A DNA stretch of 64,000 bases from Haloimpatiens massiliensis (GTDB lineage: Bacteria; Bacillota; Clostridia; Clostridiales; Clostridiaceae), in assembly GCF_900184255.1 (NCBI RefSeq), contig NZ_LT854639.1, positions 449,555-513,554 of the forward strand, given 5' to 3'. Below are positions 1-8,517 of this stretch, piece after piece. Made by a program: the position numbers and the translations under genes. The notes beneath the pieces were generated by a model that had not been told where the DNA came from, searched no databases, and saw only the letters and a program-made list of their open reading frames with translations. How positions within the stretch are numbered: the first letter of the stretch is position 1; each line of letters opens with the position of its first letter.

Positions 1-212
1 CTCCTTTCTATTTTTCACCACCAAGTATAGAAAGAATGGAAATAATAAACCCTTTTATTGAACCTTATGGTTATAAAGTAAAAATAATTGGTTCAGTAAC
101 TACAACCCACTTCAAATACTTCACCTATGAAATAAAAGATCATGATTTAATTATGAAAGATATTGACCTTAATTATTTTTATGCTTGGGGCTATAAGGAA
201 CCTGAACCATAA
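1..212 (+). CDS. 3' end of an unrecognised protein (partial)
   Basis: An open frame enters from the left edge in frame 3 and ends at TAA 210-212, giving about 69 C-terminal residues rich in aromatic and acidic positions, ending WGYKEPEP. The start lies outside the window. No motif is recognisable and I assign no function. It is followed by a hairpin at 229-264 that fits a terminator, which supports it being a real gene end rather than a chance frame. Confidence 0.55.
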   Translation, partial: PFYFSPPSIERMEIINPFIEPYGYKVKIIGSVTTTHFKYFTYEIKDHDLIMKDIDLNYFYAWGYKEPEP

Positions 213-228
213 AGTACTCTACCGTAAA

Positions 229-272
229 AACTACTCACCCTATTATCATAGAGCATGAGTAGTTCTTATTTT
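229..272 (+). terminator. Rho-independent terminator
   Basis: A 9-bp stem, AACTACTCA (229-237) with TGAGTAGTT (256-264), is followed by a T-rich tract. It sits 17 bases after the stop codon of the partial gene. Confidence 0.7.
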
Positions 273-403
273 CTTCTATTTATTTAATAAAACCTCATTC
301 AAATTAAATGATTTCTATTTTTTCTCTTTTATCTTTCATTTATATATATATATTATATAATAAATATATTAAGATAATATACTTTAGGAGGCTTTGTTTT
401 TTT

Positions 404-868
404 ATGAATAATAAACTGACAGAAGAAAATATAAAAAAATTAAGAGAAGAATTAGAATATAGAATGACTGTAAAAAGGGCTGAAATTGCAAAAGAAAAAT
501 TAGAAGCTGCTGCCCATGGTGATAGGTCTGAAAATGCAGAGTACAAAGAAGCTTGTGCAAACTATAGAGAAAATGATAATAGAATTCAATATTTAATGAC
601 CATGATTTCTACAGCAACTGTAATAGATGATGAAAATGTAGATAAATCAATATTAGGAGTTAATAGTAGAGCTAGAATCAAATTCATAGATGATGATTTT
701 GAAGATGTTATAACATTAGTAACTACTATGGATTTAGATCCTGAAAATATGCACATAAGTATAGAATCAGACTTAGGAAAAGCTCTCTCCGGTAAAAAAG
801 CTGGAGATGTAGTTGAAGTTAACGCTCCAGGAGAAAAATATTCAGTAGAAGTATTGGAAATATTGTAA
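404..868 (+). CDS. greA: GreA/GreB-family transcription elongation factor
   Basis: A 154-residue protein of the Gre family, which enters the RNA polymerase secondary channel and stimulates cleavage of backtracked transcripts. The N-terminal half is a charged coiled coil whose tip carries the family signature GDRSENAEY (about residues 39-47), with the acidic D/E pair needed for cleavage. The C-terminal half is the FKBP-like domain ending in a VVEVNAPG / YSVEVLEIL pattern. The frame opens further upstream at 308, but AGGAGG at 386-391 points to the ATG at 404, and the upstream extension is low complexity and hydrophobic. The gene is monocistronic, with its own terminator. It could be a GreA paralogue rather than the housekeeping copy. 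Confidence 0.9.
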   Translation: MNNKLTEENIKKLREELEYRMTVKRAEIAKEKLEAAAHGDRSENAEYKEACANYRENDNRIQYLMTMISTATVIDDENVDKSILGVNSRARIKFIDDDFEDVITLVTTMDLDPENMHISIESDLGKALSGKKAGDVVEVNAPGEKYSVEVLEIL

Positions 869-881
869 TTTCTTGATATAT

Positions 882-927
882 GAGTCCAGTAGGCACAACA
901 ATTAAGTTTGCCACTGGATTCTTTTTT
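882..927 (+). terminator. Rho-independent terminator of greA
   Basis: GAGTCCAGT (882-890) pairs with ACTGGATTC (913-921), with GGC/GCC inside the stem, and is followed by TTTTTT. It is well placed 13 bases after the stop codon. Confidence 0.85.
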
Positions 928-952
928 AATCTTTTGTATACGTTTTATGATA

Positions 953-2344
953 TTACTTTAAACTTTCAGCAAAACCCTTATTTCTCCACTTTCCCTTTTT
1001 AAAGAAAATTGTAGTTATAATAGCTCCTAGTGTCCATGAGACAAGCAGTGAAATAAATGTAGATTCAGGTCTTCCTGTAGGATATGCTGCACTTCTAGTA
1101 AGATAAGCAATTCCATAAGCCACAGGAACACGCACAATAACTGTAGTAATTAGTGAAATCCACATAGGTGTCATTGTATCTCCAGCGCCTCTCATAACAC
1201 CTGATAAACTTTGGGTTACAGCCATTGCAATATACCCTAGGGCAAGAATTTTCATCATATGCATACTTAAATCAACTAGCTCTTTTGTATCAGTAAAAAT
1301 TCCCATAAGATATTTTCCAAAAATCAAAATTAGAATTGTTATAGTAGTGGACACTCCAACTGCAATCATCGTACCGTCCTTAGTTCCCTTTTCTACTCTA
1401 TCCATTTTTCTAGCTCCAATATTTTGACCAGCATAAGTTGTCATAGCAGTTCCAAAAGTAAAGTTAGGCATCATAGCAAATCCATCTACACGCATAACTA
1501 TTACATTACAAGCAATAACCATTTCTCCAAAACTATTAGTTAAGGATTGTACAACTATCATGGCAAGGGAAAATATTGCCTGAGTTAATCCAGATGGTAA
1601 TCCCAGTTTTATAAGTTGAAGGGAGTAGTCCTTCTCAACTTTCAACATTTTTAAATTAAAGTCAAATACACTCCTCATTTTTGATAATTTAATAATACAA
1701 AGCACCGCTGATATTCCTTGAGCAACAACAGTTGCAATGGCAACTCCTGGGACTCCCAAGCCCATACCTGCAACAAACCAAATATCCAATATAACATTTA
1801 AAATTGTAGAAATAATCAAAAATACAAGTGCAGATACAGAGTCACCTAGCCCACGAAGAACTCCTGCTAAAATGTTATAATAAGCAAAGCCTGCAATACC
1901 TACATAATAAATGATAAGGTATTTTGTACACCAATCAATTATAGAAGCTGGTGTTTTTAATAATAAAAGCAGTGGACGTGTAACAATAGGTCCTACAATC
2001 ATTATTATTACAGAAGCAATAGCAGTAAGTGTCATACAAACACCAATGGTATGGGATAATTGCTTACGTTTTTTTGCTCCAAAATATTGAGCAACCATAA
2101 TGCCTGCTCCTGTTGCAATTCCAACAAAAAGCACAAGTAAAAGATTTAGTATTGGAGCTGCACTGCCAACTGCAGCAAGAGCATTATCACCTACATATTT
2201 TCCTACAATAATAGAATCAGCTGTGTTATAAAGCTGCTGAGCTACGTTTCCAATTAGCATCGGTATGGAAAATTCAACAATTCTTTTCCATGGTGTGCCC
2301 TCAGTCATATCCTTTGCTGTAAATAATCTAGAAATTTTTTCCAT
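953..2344 (-). CDS. MATE-family efflux transporter
   Basis: A 463-residue polytopic membrane protein with about twelve hydrophobic segments. The N-terminal pattern PMLIGNVAQQLYNTADSIIVG and the GVLRGLGD and GVMRGAGDT motifs in the two halves are typical of MATE drug/Na+ or H+ antiporters. The length is normal for the family. It is divergently transcribed from a second MATE gene at 2613, and the two share only the short signature motifs, so this is not a recent tandem duplication. Substrate is unknown; family members export cationic drugs or metabolites. The ATG at 2344 has a GAGG-type ribosome site a few bases upstream. Confidence 0.93.
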   Translation of the reverse strand: MEKISRLFTAKDMTEGTPWKRIVEFSIPMLIGNVAQQLYNTADSIIVGKYVGDNALAAVGSAAPILNLLLVLFVGIATGAGIMVAQYFGAKKRKQLSHTIGVCMTLTAIASVIIMIVGPIVTRPLLLLLKTPASIIDWCTKYLIIYYVGIAGFAYYNILAGVLRGLGDSVSALVFLIISTILNVILDIWFVAGMGLGVPGVAIATVVAQGISAVLCIIKLSKMRSVFDFNLKMLKVEKDYSLQLIKLGLPSGLTQAIFSLAMIVVQSLTNSFGEMVIACNVIVMRVDGFAMMPNFTFGTAMTTYAGQNIGARKMDRVEKGTKDGTMIAVGVSTTITILILIFGKYLMGIFTDTKELVDLSMHMMKILALGYIAMAVTQSLSGVMRGAGDTMTPMWISLITTVIVRVPVAYGIAYLTRSAAYPTGRPESTFISLLVSWTLGAIITTIFFKKGKWRNKGFAESLK

Positions 2345-2559
2345 AGATTTTTCTCCTCTCTATTCTTTAATATAACATAACTCTTCGCCAATGATTCCTA
2401 TTTTCCTGCAAAATATTCATTATTCCTTATTATCCCTTATTTTCCGCGTTTTTTCCACTGAAATATTGTAAATCCACCGTGATGCTCTATTTCATACGAA
2501 TTAACAACTGAATTATCAAAAATAAAAACTCCTTAACCGTCTATTCCCTTTTCCTTCAC

Positions 2560-2609
2560 CCTGGCTATAGAACACTTATAGGTGTATACTTAACTTTAAG
2601 GGGGGTACA
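2560..2609 (+). promoter_or_regulatory. Candidate promoter/operator of the second MATE gene
   Basis: A -10-like TATACT lies at 2585-2590, and an interrupted dyad CTATAG...TATAG (2565-2581) sits in the spacer just upstream. A dyad inside the spacer is the layout of MerR-family activated drug-efflux promoters, but no good -35 is present and no MerR gene is nearby. The GGGGGG ribosome site follows at about 2600-2605. This is a suggestion only. Confidence 0.3.
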
Positions 2610-2612
2610 TAA

Positions 2613-3995
2613 ATGAGACAAAAAAATGATTTTACTCAAGGAAGTGTTTCGAAACGCATATTAAATCTAGCTTTACCAATGACTTTAGCACAACTTATAA
2701 ATATACTTTATAATATTGTAGATCGTATGTACATTGGTAGAATTCCCAATGCATCAACTCTAGCTCTTACTGGCATTGGTATTACACTTCCTATTATTAC
2801 AATAGTAATGGCTTTTGCTAATCTTTTTGGAATGGGTGGCGCGCCACTTTGTTCTATTGCTCGAGGTAGAGGGGATATAGACGAAGCTGAAAAAATTATG
2901 GGCAATTCTTTTTCACTTTTAATTATATTTGGTACTTTGCTTACTATATTAGGACTACTATTTAAGAGGCCTTTGCTATTTCTTTTTGGTTCTAGCAATT
3001 CTACATTCTCATATGCAAATGACTATATTACAATTTATTTGCTTGGAAGTATCTTTGTTATGATTAGCCTTGGCATGAATAGTTTCATAAACTCTCAGGG
3101 GTTCGGAAGAATAGGCATGATGACTATCCTGCTAGGTGCTATTACAAACATTATATTAGATCCTATTTTTATATTTTTATTTAATATGGGAGTAAAAGGC
3201 GCCGCATTAGCTACTATAATATCGCAATTTTTATCATGCTTTTGGGTTTTAAAATTTTTGACTGGAAGAGATGCAATTCTCAAACTTAAACTTGAAAATT
3301 TTAAAATAAATCTATCAATACTAAAGAGAATTGTTTTTCTTGGATTATCTGGTTTTATTATGGCTCTTACCAATAGTGTTGTACAAATTGTTTGTAATAT
3401 TACTTTACAAACCTATGGTGGAGATTTGTATATAGGCATTATGACCATTATTAACTCTGTTCGTGAAATTATTATAATGCCTGTAAGAGGCATTACTAAC
3501 GGTTCTCAACCAATTTTAGGTTTTAATTATGGTGCAAAAAAATATGACAGAGTTAGAAGTGGAATTAAATTCATGTCCATAGTTTGTATATTATATACAA
3601 CTATAATATGGATTGTTCTAAGAGCTTTTCCTGAATTTTTTATAAGAATATTTAATAATAACCCTGAATTAATAAAAAAAGGTATTCCTGCAATGAATAC
3701 GTACTTCTTTGGTTTCTTTATGATGTCCTTACAATTTTCAGGGCAATCAACTTATGTTGCCCTTGGTAAATCTAAGCATGCAATAACTTTTACACTATTA
3801 CGTAAAATAATTATTGTAGTCCCACTTACATTAATTCTACCTAAAATGTTCAATTTAGGTACTAAGGGAGTTTTCTTAGCTGAACCTATTTCTAACTTTT
3901 TAGGAGGACTAGCTTGCTATGTAACAATGCTGCTTACAGTTTGGCCACGTCTTAAAGAAAATAACCAATGCTGTAATGAATCGAGTATATCCTAG
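2613..3995 (+). CDS. MATE-family efflux transporter (MepA-like)
   Basis: A 460-residue protein with about twelve membrane segments and MATE signatures: LPMTLAQLINILYNIVDRMYIG near the N terminus, NSFINSQGFGRIGM at about residues 160-175 and GASQPILGFNYGA-like text (GSQPILGFNYGAKKYDRV) at about 297-312. It resembles the MepA/DinF-like branch more than the neighbour at 953-2344. It presumably exports a toxic organic compound at the cytoplasmic membrane. The ATG has a strong AAGGGGGG ribosome site. The upstream spacer carries a dyad that might be a regulator site. Confidence 0.93.
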   Translation: MRQKNDFTQGSVSKRILNLALPMTLAQLINILYNIVDRMYIGRIPNASTLALTGIGITLPIITIVMAFANLFGMGGAPLCSIARGRGDIDEAEKIMGNSFSLLIIFGTLLTILGLLFKRPLLFLFGSSNSTFSYANDYITIYLLGSIFVMISLGMNSFINSQGFGRIGMMTILLGAITNIILDPIFIFLFNMGVKGAALATIISQFLSCFWVLKFLTGRDAILKLKLENFKINLSILKRIVFLGLSGFIMALTNSVVQIVCNITLQTYGGDLYIGIMTIINSVREIIIMPVRGITNGSQPILGFNYGAKKYDRVRSGIKFMSIVCILYTTIIWIVLRAFPEFFIRIFNNNPELIKKGIPAMNTYFFGFFMMSLQFSGQSTYVALGKSKHAITFTLLRKIIIVVPLTLILPKMFNLGTKGVFLAEPISNFLGGLACYVTMLLTVWPRLKENNQCCNESSIS

Positions 3996-4105
3996 TAATC
4001 AAGTTTTTGGATTGTATTAAAATTATAGTTTTTTTATTTTAAACTGAATACATAAAACTTCATTTTTAAATTGAGTTTAATTTTATTTCTTTTCTACATA
4101 TAAAT

Positions 4106-4136
4106 GGCATGGGAGTATCCTATTAACTTCCATGCC
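4106..4136. terminator. Bidirectional terminator-like hairpin between convergent genes
   Basis: GGCATGGGAGT (4106-4116) pairs with ACTTCCATGCC (4126-4136). It lies between the 3' ends of the plus-strand MATE gene and the minus-strand aldolase operon and can serve both; T tracts are weak. Confidence 0.6.
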
Positions 4137-4160
4137 TTCAAAACTATTATTGTAATTTTA

Positions 4161-4910
4161 TTAGACTAATTCTTTTATAATTTCATAAATCTTTTTCACA
4201 TCTTCAACTCTTGTTTTTCCTGTTTCTTTATCAATTATTGAATTATAAACATGAGGCATTACTCTTTTACAGCCGGCATCTAAACAAACTTTTAATATTT
4301 CTCTAAAGTTATCTAAATTGATTCCTCCTGTTGGTTCTACCAATAGTAAATCATATTTTACACAAGCTTCTGCCACTGCTTTTAACTCCTCTATACTTTT
4401 CAATCCGCCCATTGGGAAAAATTTAACTGAGTGAACCCCCATATCCTTTAACATTAATACAGCTGTTTCAACATCTACTATAGCTGCTTCTCCATTTTGA
4501 CTTGCAGGACCTGTTGAAATTTTAACTTTTCCTACTATTCCAGTTGGTGATATAAGTGAATTAACCATTGTATTTTGAGCATTGTTTGCCATAAGCATTC
4601 CCACTGCCACTGGTGCTCCTGTAAAAACTTCATTGATGTGTCCAGCATCTGTTGCTGCTCCTATTTTAGCAGCCTTCTCCCATTGCATAGGATCGCCTGA
4701 GCCAAGTCCCACTGAAACTGTTGGTATCTCTTTAAGCCATTTATTAACTTCCACTATACCTTCTTCTGCATTATTAAATTGTTTAGAAAGTACTCCAACA
4801 GCTACATGCCCATCAATTACTTCTACTACCTCTTTAGCATTATCTATATCCTTTGCTAAAACATTTATTGCTACTCTGCCATTATAGAAATTAATTTTTT
4901 TTCCTGCCAT
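4161..4910 (-). CDS. KDGP aldolase family protein (DgaF-like)
   Basis: A 249-residue TIM-barrel class I aldolase of the family that includes Salmonella DgaF, which splits 2-keto-3-deoxy-6-phosphogluconate into pyruvate and glyceraldehyde 3-phosphate. The likely Schiff-base lysine is in VKFFPMGGLKS (about residues 162-172), equivalent to the KFFP motif of KDPG aldolases; GHINEVFTGAP and EPTGGINLDNF are further family motifs. It is the last gene of the nine-gene operon and begins 2 bases after the stop of the ammonia lyase gene, so the two are probably translationally coupled. I recall a TIGRFAM family built on Enterococcus EF_0839 for this protein; that is memory, not a search. Confidence 0.85.
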   Translation of the reverse strand: MAGKKINFYNGRVAINVLAKDIDNAKEVVEVIDGHVAVGVLSKQFNNAEEGIVEVNKWLKEIPTVSVGLGSGDPMQWEKAAKIGAATDAGHINEVFTGAPVAVGMLMANNAQNTMVNSLISPTGIVGKVKISTGPASQNGEAAIVDVETAVLMLKDMGVHSVKFFPMGGLKSIEELKAVAEACVKYDLLLVEPTGGINLDNFREILKVCLDAGCKRVMPHVYNSIIDKETGKTRVEDVKKIYEIIKELV

Positions 4911-4912
4911 CT

Positions 4913-6022
4913 CTATCTCTCCTTTACTATTTCTTTTAACCTTTGTACAATTATTTCCTTATCACCATCTATCATAGGTCTAGGGTCAAATGTTATATAT
5001 CCTAAATTTACTCTATGTTTTCTTCCATGAATTGATGGATTTCCTTCACTAAGCATTTTCATGACTTCATTAGCATTTATTCCTAATATATCTTGTTTAA
5101 CCTTAACTTCTGCTCTATAAATTGTTCTTCCAGCCTCATCCACAGTAACCTGTGCTTCAAGTCCTCTAATCTCATTTATCTCCTTAACTAAGTAATTAAC
5201 TATTTCTTTTTGACATTTTAGTTCTTTTTCTTTATCTTTGTTTACGTAAATATCTAAAGCCTTAAGCAATCCCATTATATTTTCTTTTCCTACCTTCATG
5301 GCTCTTCCTATACCTTTATATTGAGCCTTTGCATAAGCAATATACTCTTTTTTTCCAGTAACAAAACCTGAAGTTGTTGCTTCTATAGCTTTAGCTCCAC
5401 TATATACTACTAAATCAGCTCCTAATTTGTAATATTTAGTTATATCTTCTTCTGCTGCTGCATCTACTAGTATAGGTAAATTGTTTCTATGAGCTATTTC
5501 TATCATATCCTCTAGAGTTACCATTGATTTTTGAACACAATGATGAGATTTTACATACATAAGTGCTACTGTATTTTCATTTATAGCCTCTTCAATATGT
5601 TCTTTAAATACTTGATTAGAGTAACCAACTTCTACTGGTTTTCCTCCTCCAAGTCTTATCATAGTAGCTACTGGTGCTCCGTAATTTACAGCATGTCCCT
5701 TTTGGATTATAACTTCATTTTTAAGTCCAGTAGTATCCGGAAGTCTCTCCATTAAAGAAATCTTTCCCTTAGTTATTAAACCTGCTATAGATAAGGCTAT
5801 TGCTGCTGATGCAGATGAGGTAACACAAGAATCTTCTGTCTTTGTATAACTGGATATTATTTCACCAGCTTTATCAATCAAAGAATTAATTACAACATAA
5901 TTTTGCCCTCCGTTTTTGGAAGCTTCTGCTACTTCATCACTTAATGTAGATACTCCTAATGCTGTCATTCTACCAGACGCATTTATCACCCTTTTTAATC
6001 CTATTTTTTCATAACAATTCAT
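4913..6022 (-). CDS. PLP-dependent ammonia lyase, DgaE/SelA-related
   Basis: A 369-residue fold-type I PLP enzyme. The cofactor lysine is visible in VVYSGAKAIEATTSGF (about residue 210), preceded by the aspartate of ILVDAAAEEDI. The N-terminal GLKRVINASGRMTALGVSTLS resembles selenocysteine synthase SelA, but the nearest characterised relatives are D-glucosaminate-6-phosphate ammonia lyases (DgaE), which release ammonia and give KDGP. The downstream aldolase uses exactly that product, so the pair forms a plausible two-step route. The ATG at 6022 has AGAAGGTG upstream. Annotation as SelA would be wrong here, since no tRNA-Sec partner genes are nearby. Confidence 0.87.
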   Translation of the reverse strand: MNCYEKIGLKRVINASGRMTALGVSTLSDEVAEASKNGGQNYVVINSLIDKAGEIISSYTKTEDSCVTSSASAAIALSIAGLITKGKISLMERLPDTTGLKNEVIIQKGHAVNYGAPVATMIRLGGGKPVEVGYSNQVFKEHIEEAINENTVALMYVKSHHCVQKSMVTLEDMIEIAHRNNLPILVDAAAEEDITKYYKLGADLVVYSGAKAIEATTSGFVTGKKEYIAYAKAQYKGIGRAMKVGKENIMGLLKALDIYVNKDKEKELKCQKEIVNYLVKEINEIRGLEAQVTVDEAGRTIYRAEVKVKQDILGINANEVMKMLSEGNPSIHGRKHRVNLGYITFDPRPMIDGDKEIIVQRLKEIVKER

Positions 6023-6042
6023 AAATTACACCTTCTTTTAAA

Positions 6043-6687
6043 TTATAATAACAATCCTCCTAATAACATAGCACCTATTATTGCTCCTCCAGCTATTGGT
6101 CTTTCAAACTTATAAAATATAGCTCCTCCAATAAATGCTCCTATTCCTGTTGGAATTGAATATTGTATTGCTGAAATGATTATTAATGGACCTAGATATC
6201 TTCCAGTAGCATTACCTGCTCCCATCATAATACCTGTACCACCTGCTGCTATTCCATTTGGCATCATTTTTCTTATTACTATTATTAAAGCTCCTATTAA
6301 CACACCTATTATTAATCCTGTTGCTAATGCTAATGGAAAGCTCTTAATTGGCATTTCAATACCTGATGCTAACATCATAGCTGGTATACCAATACCAACT
6401 CCTGTTAAAAGTGACCCACCTATATCTAAAATTCCAACTAATGGCCCTTCAAGTACTCTAGCTAGTAAAAATCCTGTAGCAAAACCTGCTGCTGCTGCAT
6501 AATCCCCACCATTTAGACCTTTATCTAACATCTGAACTACAAATATTTCATTAAATGCTCCAGTATGATGTACAACATACATATGAGTTCCTGCAAATAT
6601 AGCCGCACATGCTATACCAACTATTAAAGGAAATGAAAAATCTTTAAGTAAAAATGATAACAACCTATCTTTTTTCTTATTTTCCAT
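6043..6687 (-). CDS. DUF4310 membrane protein, putative transporter subunit
   Basis: A 214-residue hydrophobic protein with five or six membrane segments, very rich in Gly, Ala and Ile. Gly-rich stretches such as GGSLLTGVGIGIPAMM and GIAAGGTGIMMGAGNATG lie between segments and recall substrate loops of PTS EIIC or ion-coupled carriers. I recognise it as a DUF4310-type protein (EF_0833/AHA_3914-like in my memory). Function is unproven. Its fixed place next to DUF4311, DUF4312 and a Gly-rich soluble protein suggests one multicomponent uptake system. The ATG at 6687 has GGAGAG upstream. Confidence 0.8.
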   Translation of the reverse strand: MENKKKDRLLSFLLKDFSFPLIVGIACAAIFAGTHMYVVHHTGAFNEIFVVQMLDKGLNGGDYAAAAGFATGFLLARVLEGPLVGILDIGGSLLTGVGIGIPAMMLASGIEMPIKSFPLALATGLIIGVLIGALIIVIRKMMPNGIAAGGTGIMMGAGNATGRYLGPLIIISAIQYSIPTGIGAFIGGAIFYKFERPIAGGAIIGAMLLGGLLL

Positions 6688-6714
6688 GATATACTCTCTC
6701 CTTACTTTTTAATA

Positions 6715-7437
6715 TTAAAAAGGTAATCCTAATTTTTTAGTAAATCCTCTAAAATAAGCTATAGCTAAGAATATCAATACAACTATTACTATTAGTGACT
6801 GAGAAGTTTTGTTTTTATATCCATTTTCTTCAACAGTTTGTCCTACTAATATACCTAATACAATTCCTGGAGTACCATTTCCAGTAACCATGTGTGATAC
6901 TCCCCCTAATACAGTAGCCCATGTTCCTGTTATCTTTCCTGAATCTAATGCTGCTAACCAAAATACCGCTGGCATTATTGGATTTATCATTAAATTAGCT
7001 GCTGGAGTTAATACTTCTTTAGCTATTGTTGATAATTTTACAGGTATTACTGATGATATAGTATTTAACAATGTTACAACAACAGCACCTACACCAGCTC
7101 CTGCAAACATCATCTTTTTAGGGTTATGTAATGTTTCTTCTAAATTTTTATTTTTTGTCAATAATATAGCCGCTGAAAAGTTTGGTATTATTCTGTGAAA
7201 TACATCTTGTGTTAATGCTCCTGATGCCACTGTTGATGCAGCAGAGTTAAATAAAAAACCTAATCCAAATGAAAAATGTGCTATAGGATCTCCATTACAT
7301 GCATTTAACTCACCTAAAGTTCTAAATGCGCCTAATCCTTGTGATTCTGGTGCATGAAACATTCTTGCAGCACCTGCAGCTACAGCTGCGCCACCCAATG
7401 TACCAATGATAATTGATTTAATAATTATCCAAAACAC
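6715..7437 (-). CDS. DUF4311 membrane protein, putative transporter subunit
   Basis: A 240-residue polytopic protein with about six hydrophobic segments (roughly residues 3-25, 53-75, 108-130, 140-165, 175-200 and 213-230). Short conserved-looking loops include FHAPESQGLGAFRTLGELNA and HMVTGNGTPGIVLGI. I recognise it as the DUF4311 family, known to me only from clusters like this one. It lies 27 bases upstream of the DUF4310 gene in the transcript. I infer that the two form the membrane channel of a transporter, but no experiment is known to me. Confidence 0.8.
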   Translation of the reverse strand: MFWIIIKSIIIGTLGGAAVAAGAARMFHAPESQGLGAFRTLGELNACNGDPIAHFSFGLGFLFNSAASTVASGALTQDVFHRIIPNFSAAILLTKNKNLEETLHNPKKMMFAGAGVGAVVVTLLNTISSVIPVKLSTIAKEVLTPAANLMINPIMPAVFWLAALDSGKITGTWATVLGGVSHMVTGNGTPGIVLGILVGQTVEENGYKNKTSQSLIVIVVLIFLAIAYFRGFTKKLGLPF

Positions 7438-7452
7438 TTTAACTCCTCCTAA

Positions 7453-7740
7453 TTAAAAATCTACATATTTTACATTTATTCTAATTGTTGCCTTAACTTT
7501 AACTTCTTCCTTTTCTCTTGGCATAAATATAAACATAAATCTTTCTTTTATTTTTTTTATTTCAACATCTTCTATAAAAACATCCACTGGTTCCATATGT
7601 ATAACTATCCCATCTACATATTGGTATACTTTTTTTCTTAACATTGCAAATATCTTACCCATTGCATCTGCTTTACTCTTACCTTGCGCTTCTAAAGTTA
7701 TATCAATTTGTTTCTCTAACATAACACTTTTCTTTGTCAT
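7453..7740 (-). CDS. DUF4312 small soluble protein
   Basis: A 95-residue protein with no membrane segment. It alternates beta-strand-like and charged helical segments; IDITLEAQGKSKADAMGKIF near the N terminus and VKATIRINVKYVDF at the C terminus look like a dodecin- or ferredoxin-like alpha/beta fold. I recognise the family (DUF4312, EF_0831-like) from the same conserved cluster. It sits 15 bases upstream of the DUF4311 gene. A cytoplasmic subunit of the transport complex is the simplest guess. Confidence 0.75.
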   Translation of the reverse strand: MTKKSVMLEKQIDITLEAQGKSKADAMGKIFAMLRKKVYQYVDGIVIHMEPVDVFIEDVEIKKIKERFMFIFMPREKEEVKVKATIRINVKYVDF

Positions 7741-7747
7741 AATTTTT

Positions 7748-8113
7748 CTACCCTTTATTTATTTCCATATATGCTTTTACTAATTTTTCTCCTAATTCTT
7801 CTACGTCCATAAATCCGAATCCTAGTACACTATTACCTTCTTTTAAAGCTGTTATCCCTGCTTCTACTGAGCGCAAATGATGTTTTGCTTTATAACCATA
7901 TTTATTTGCTGCCATTAAAGCTCCTGCTCCACCAGAACCGCAAAAACTTATTCCTATATCCGCATTGTTTTCTTTCATAACATCACCAAGCTTCATATCT
8001 GCTGCCATTCCTTTTATAACTATAGCCTTTCCACCTCCTTTTTCTACTCCTGCTGCTACCTTTTCACCTTTTCCTAATCTGTGACCAATTACTACTACAA
8101 CTTGTTTTTCCAT
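7748..8113 (-). CDS. Glycine-rich SFCGS-family protein
   Basis: A 121-residue soluble protein of the Gly-rich SFCGS family. The core is DIGISFCGSGGAGALMAANK (about residues 53-72), followed by VLGFGFMDVEELGEKLVKAY. The order CG[ST]G..., AANK, then a later NxVLxxG stretch resembles the active-site/phosphate loop of RpiB/LacA/LacB sugar-phosphate isomerases; that likeness is my own reading. The N-terminal VVVVIGHRLGKGEKV could bind a phosphate. It lies between the PRD gene and DUF4312 in the operon. The function is unknown: it may be a transporter-bound subunit or an isomerase-like enzyme. Confidence 0.78.
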   Translation of the reverse strand: MEKQVVVVIGHRLGKGEKVAAGVEKGGGKAIVIKGMAADMKLGDVMKENNADIGISFCGSGGAGALMAANKYGYKAKHHLRSVEAGITALKEGNSVLGFGFMDVEELGEKLVKAYMEINKG

Positions 8114-8172
8114 TATAGACTCCTCCTAAAAATTATTAATTATTAAATTATAATTTTATTTTCTAATAAATT

Positions 8173-8517
8173 TTATTTTGCAACTTGTATATGTATTGCC
8201 ACTAGGTATATTTCTGATAAATTTTGTTCTCTTCCATATCGAACAAATATGTCTGAAAAAAGCTCTGTAGCTATTTTTATGGACTCCTCAGATAATTCAT
8301 TAAGCATGTCTTCTCCTAATTCATCAACAAATTCATTATTCTTAACTCTATCTACAAAGCTAATAACATGATTCCAAAAACTTATAGCAAAATTATCTTG
8401 AAAATTTATATTATATTTTACTAACACGCTATTAACATGTTCTATATCTTTCTCTATATCTTTTAATTTATTCTCATCTATCTTAAGATTATTTCTTATT
8501 AAATTTAAGTATTCCAC
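8173..8517 (-). CDS. Single-PRD-domain protein
   Basis: A roughly 114-residue protein that is mostly one PTS-regulation domain. The FAISFWNHVISFVDRVKN segment matches the PRD helix pattern, and a histidine follows near the C terminus (AIHIQVAK). PRDs are phosphorylated by PTS proteins, so this may be a phosphorylation sensor or partner of the large regulator. The frame begins at ATG 8523, but AGGAGG is only 2 bases from it. GTG 8517, with 8-base spacing, is more likely. The gene overlaps the 3' end of the amidohydrolase gene by about 30 bases, showing tight coupling. I recall it as EF_0829-like. Confidence 0.75.
   Translation of the reverse strand: MEYLNLIRNNLKIDENKLKDIEKDIEHVNSVLVKYNINFQDNFAISFWNHVISFVDRVKNNEFVDELGEDMLNELSEESIKIATELFSDIFVRYGREQNLSEIYLVAIHIQVAK

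Noticed and set aside
308..403. N-terminal extension of the Gre factor
   Set aside because: The extension is hydrophobic and AT-driven, and AGGAGG lies inside it just before ATG 404.
4913..6022. Selenocysteine synthase (SelA) despite Sec genes in the window
   Set aside because: Neighbours form a sugar-acid pathway, and the protein fits DgaE-type ammonia lyases; SelA is usually with selB and selD.
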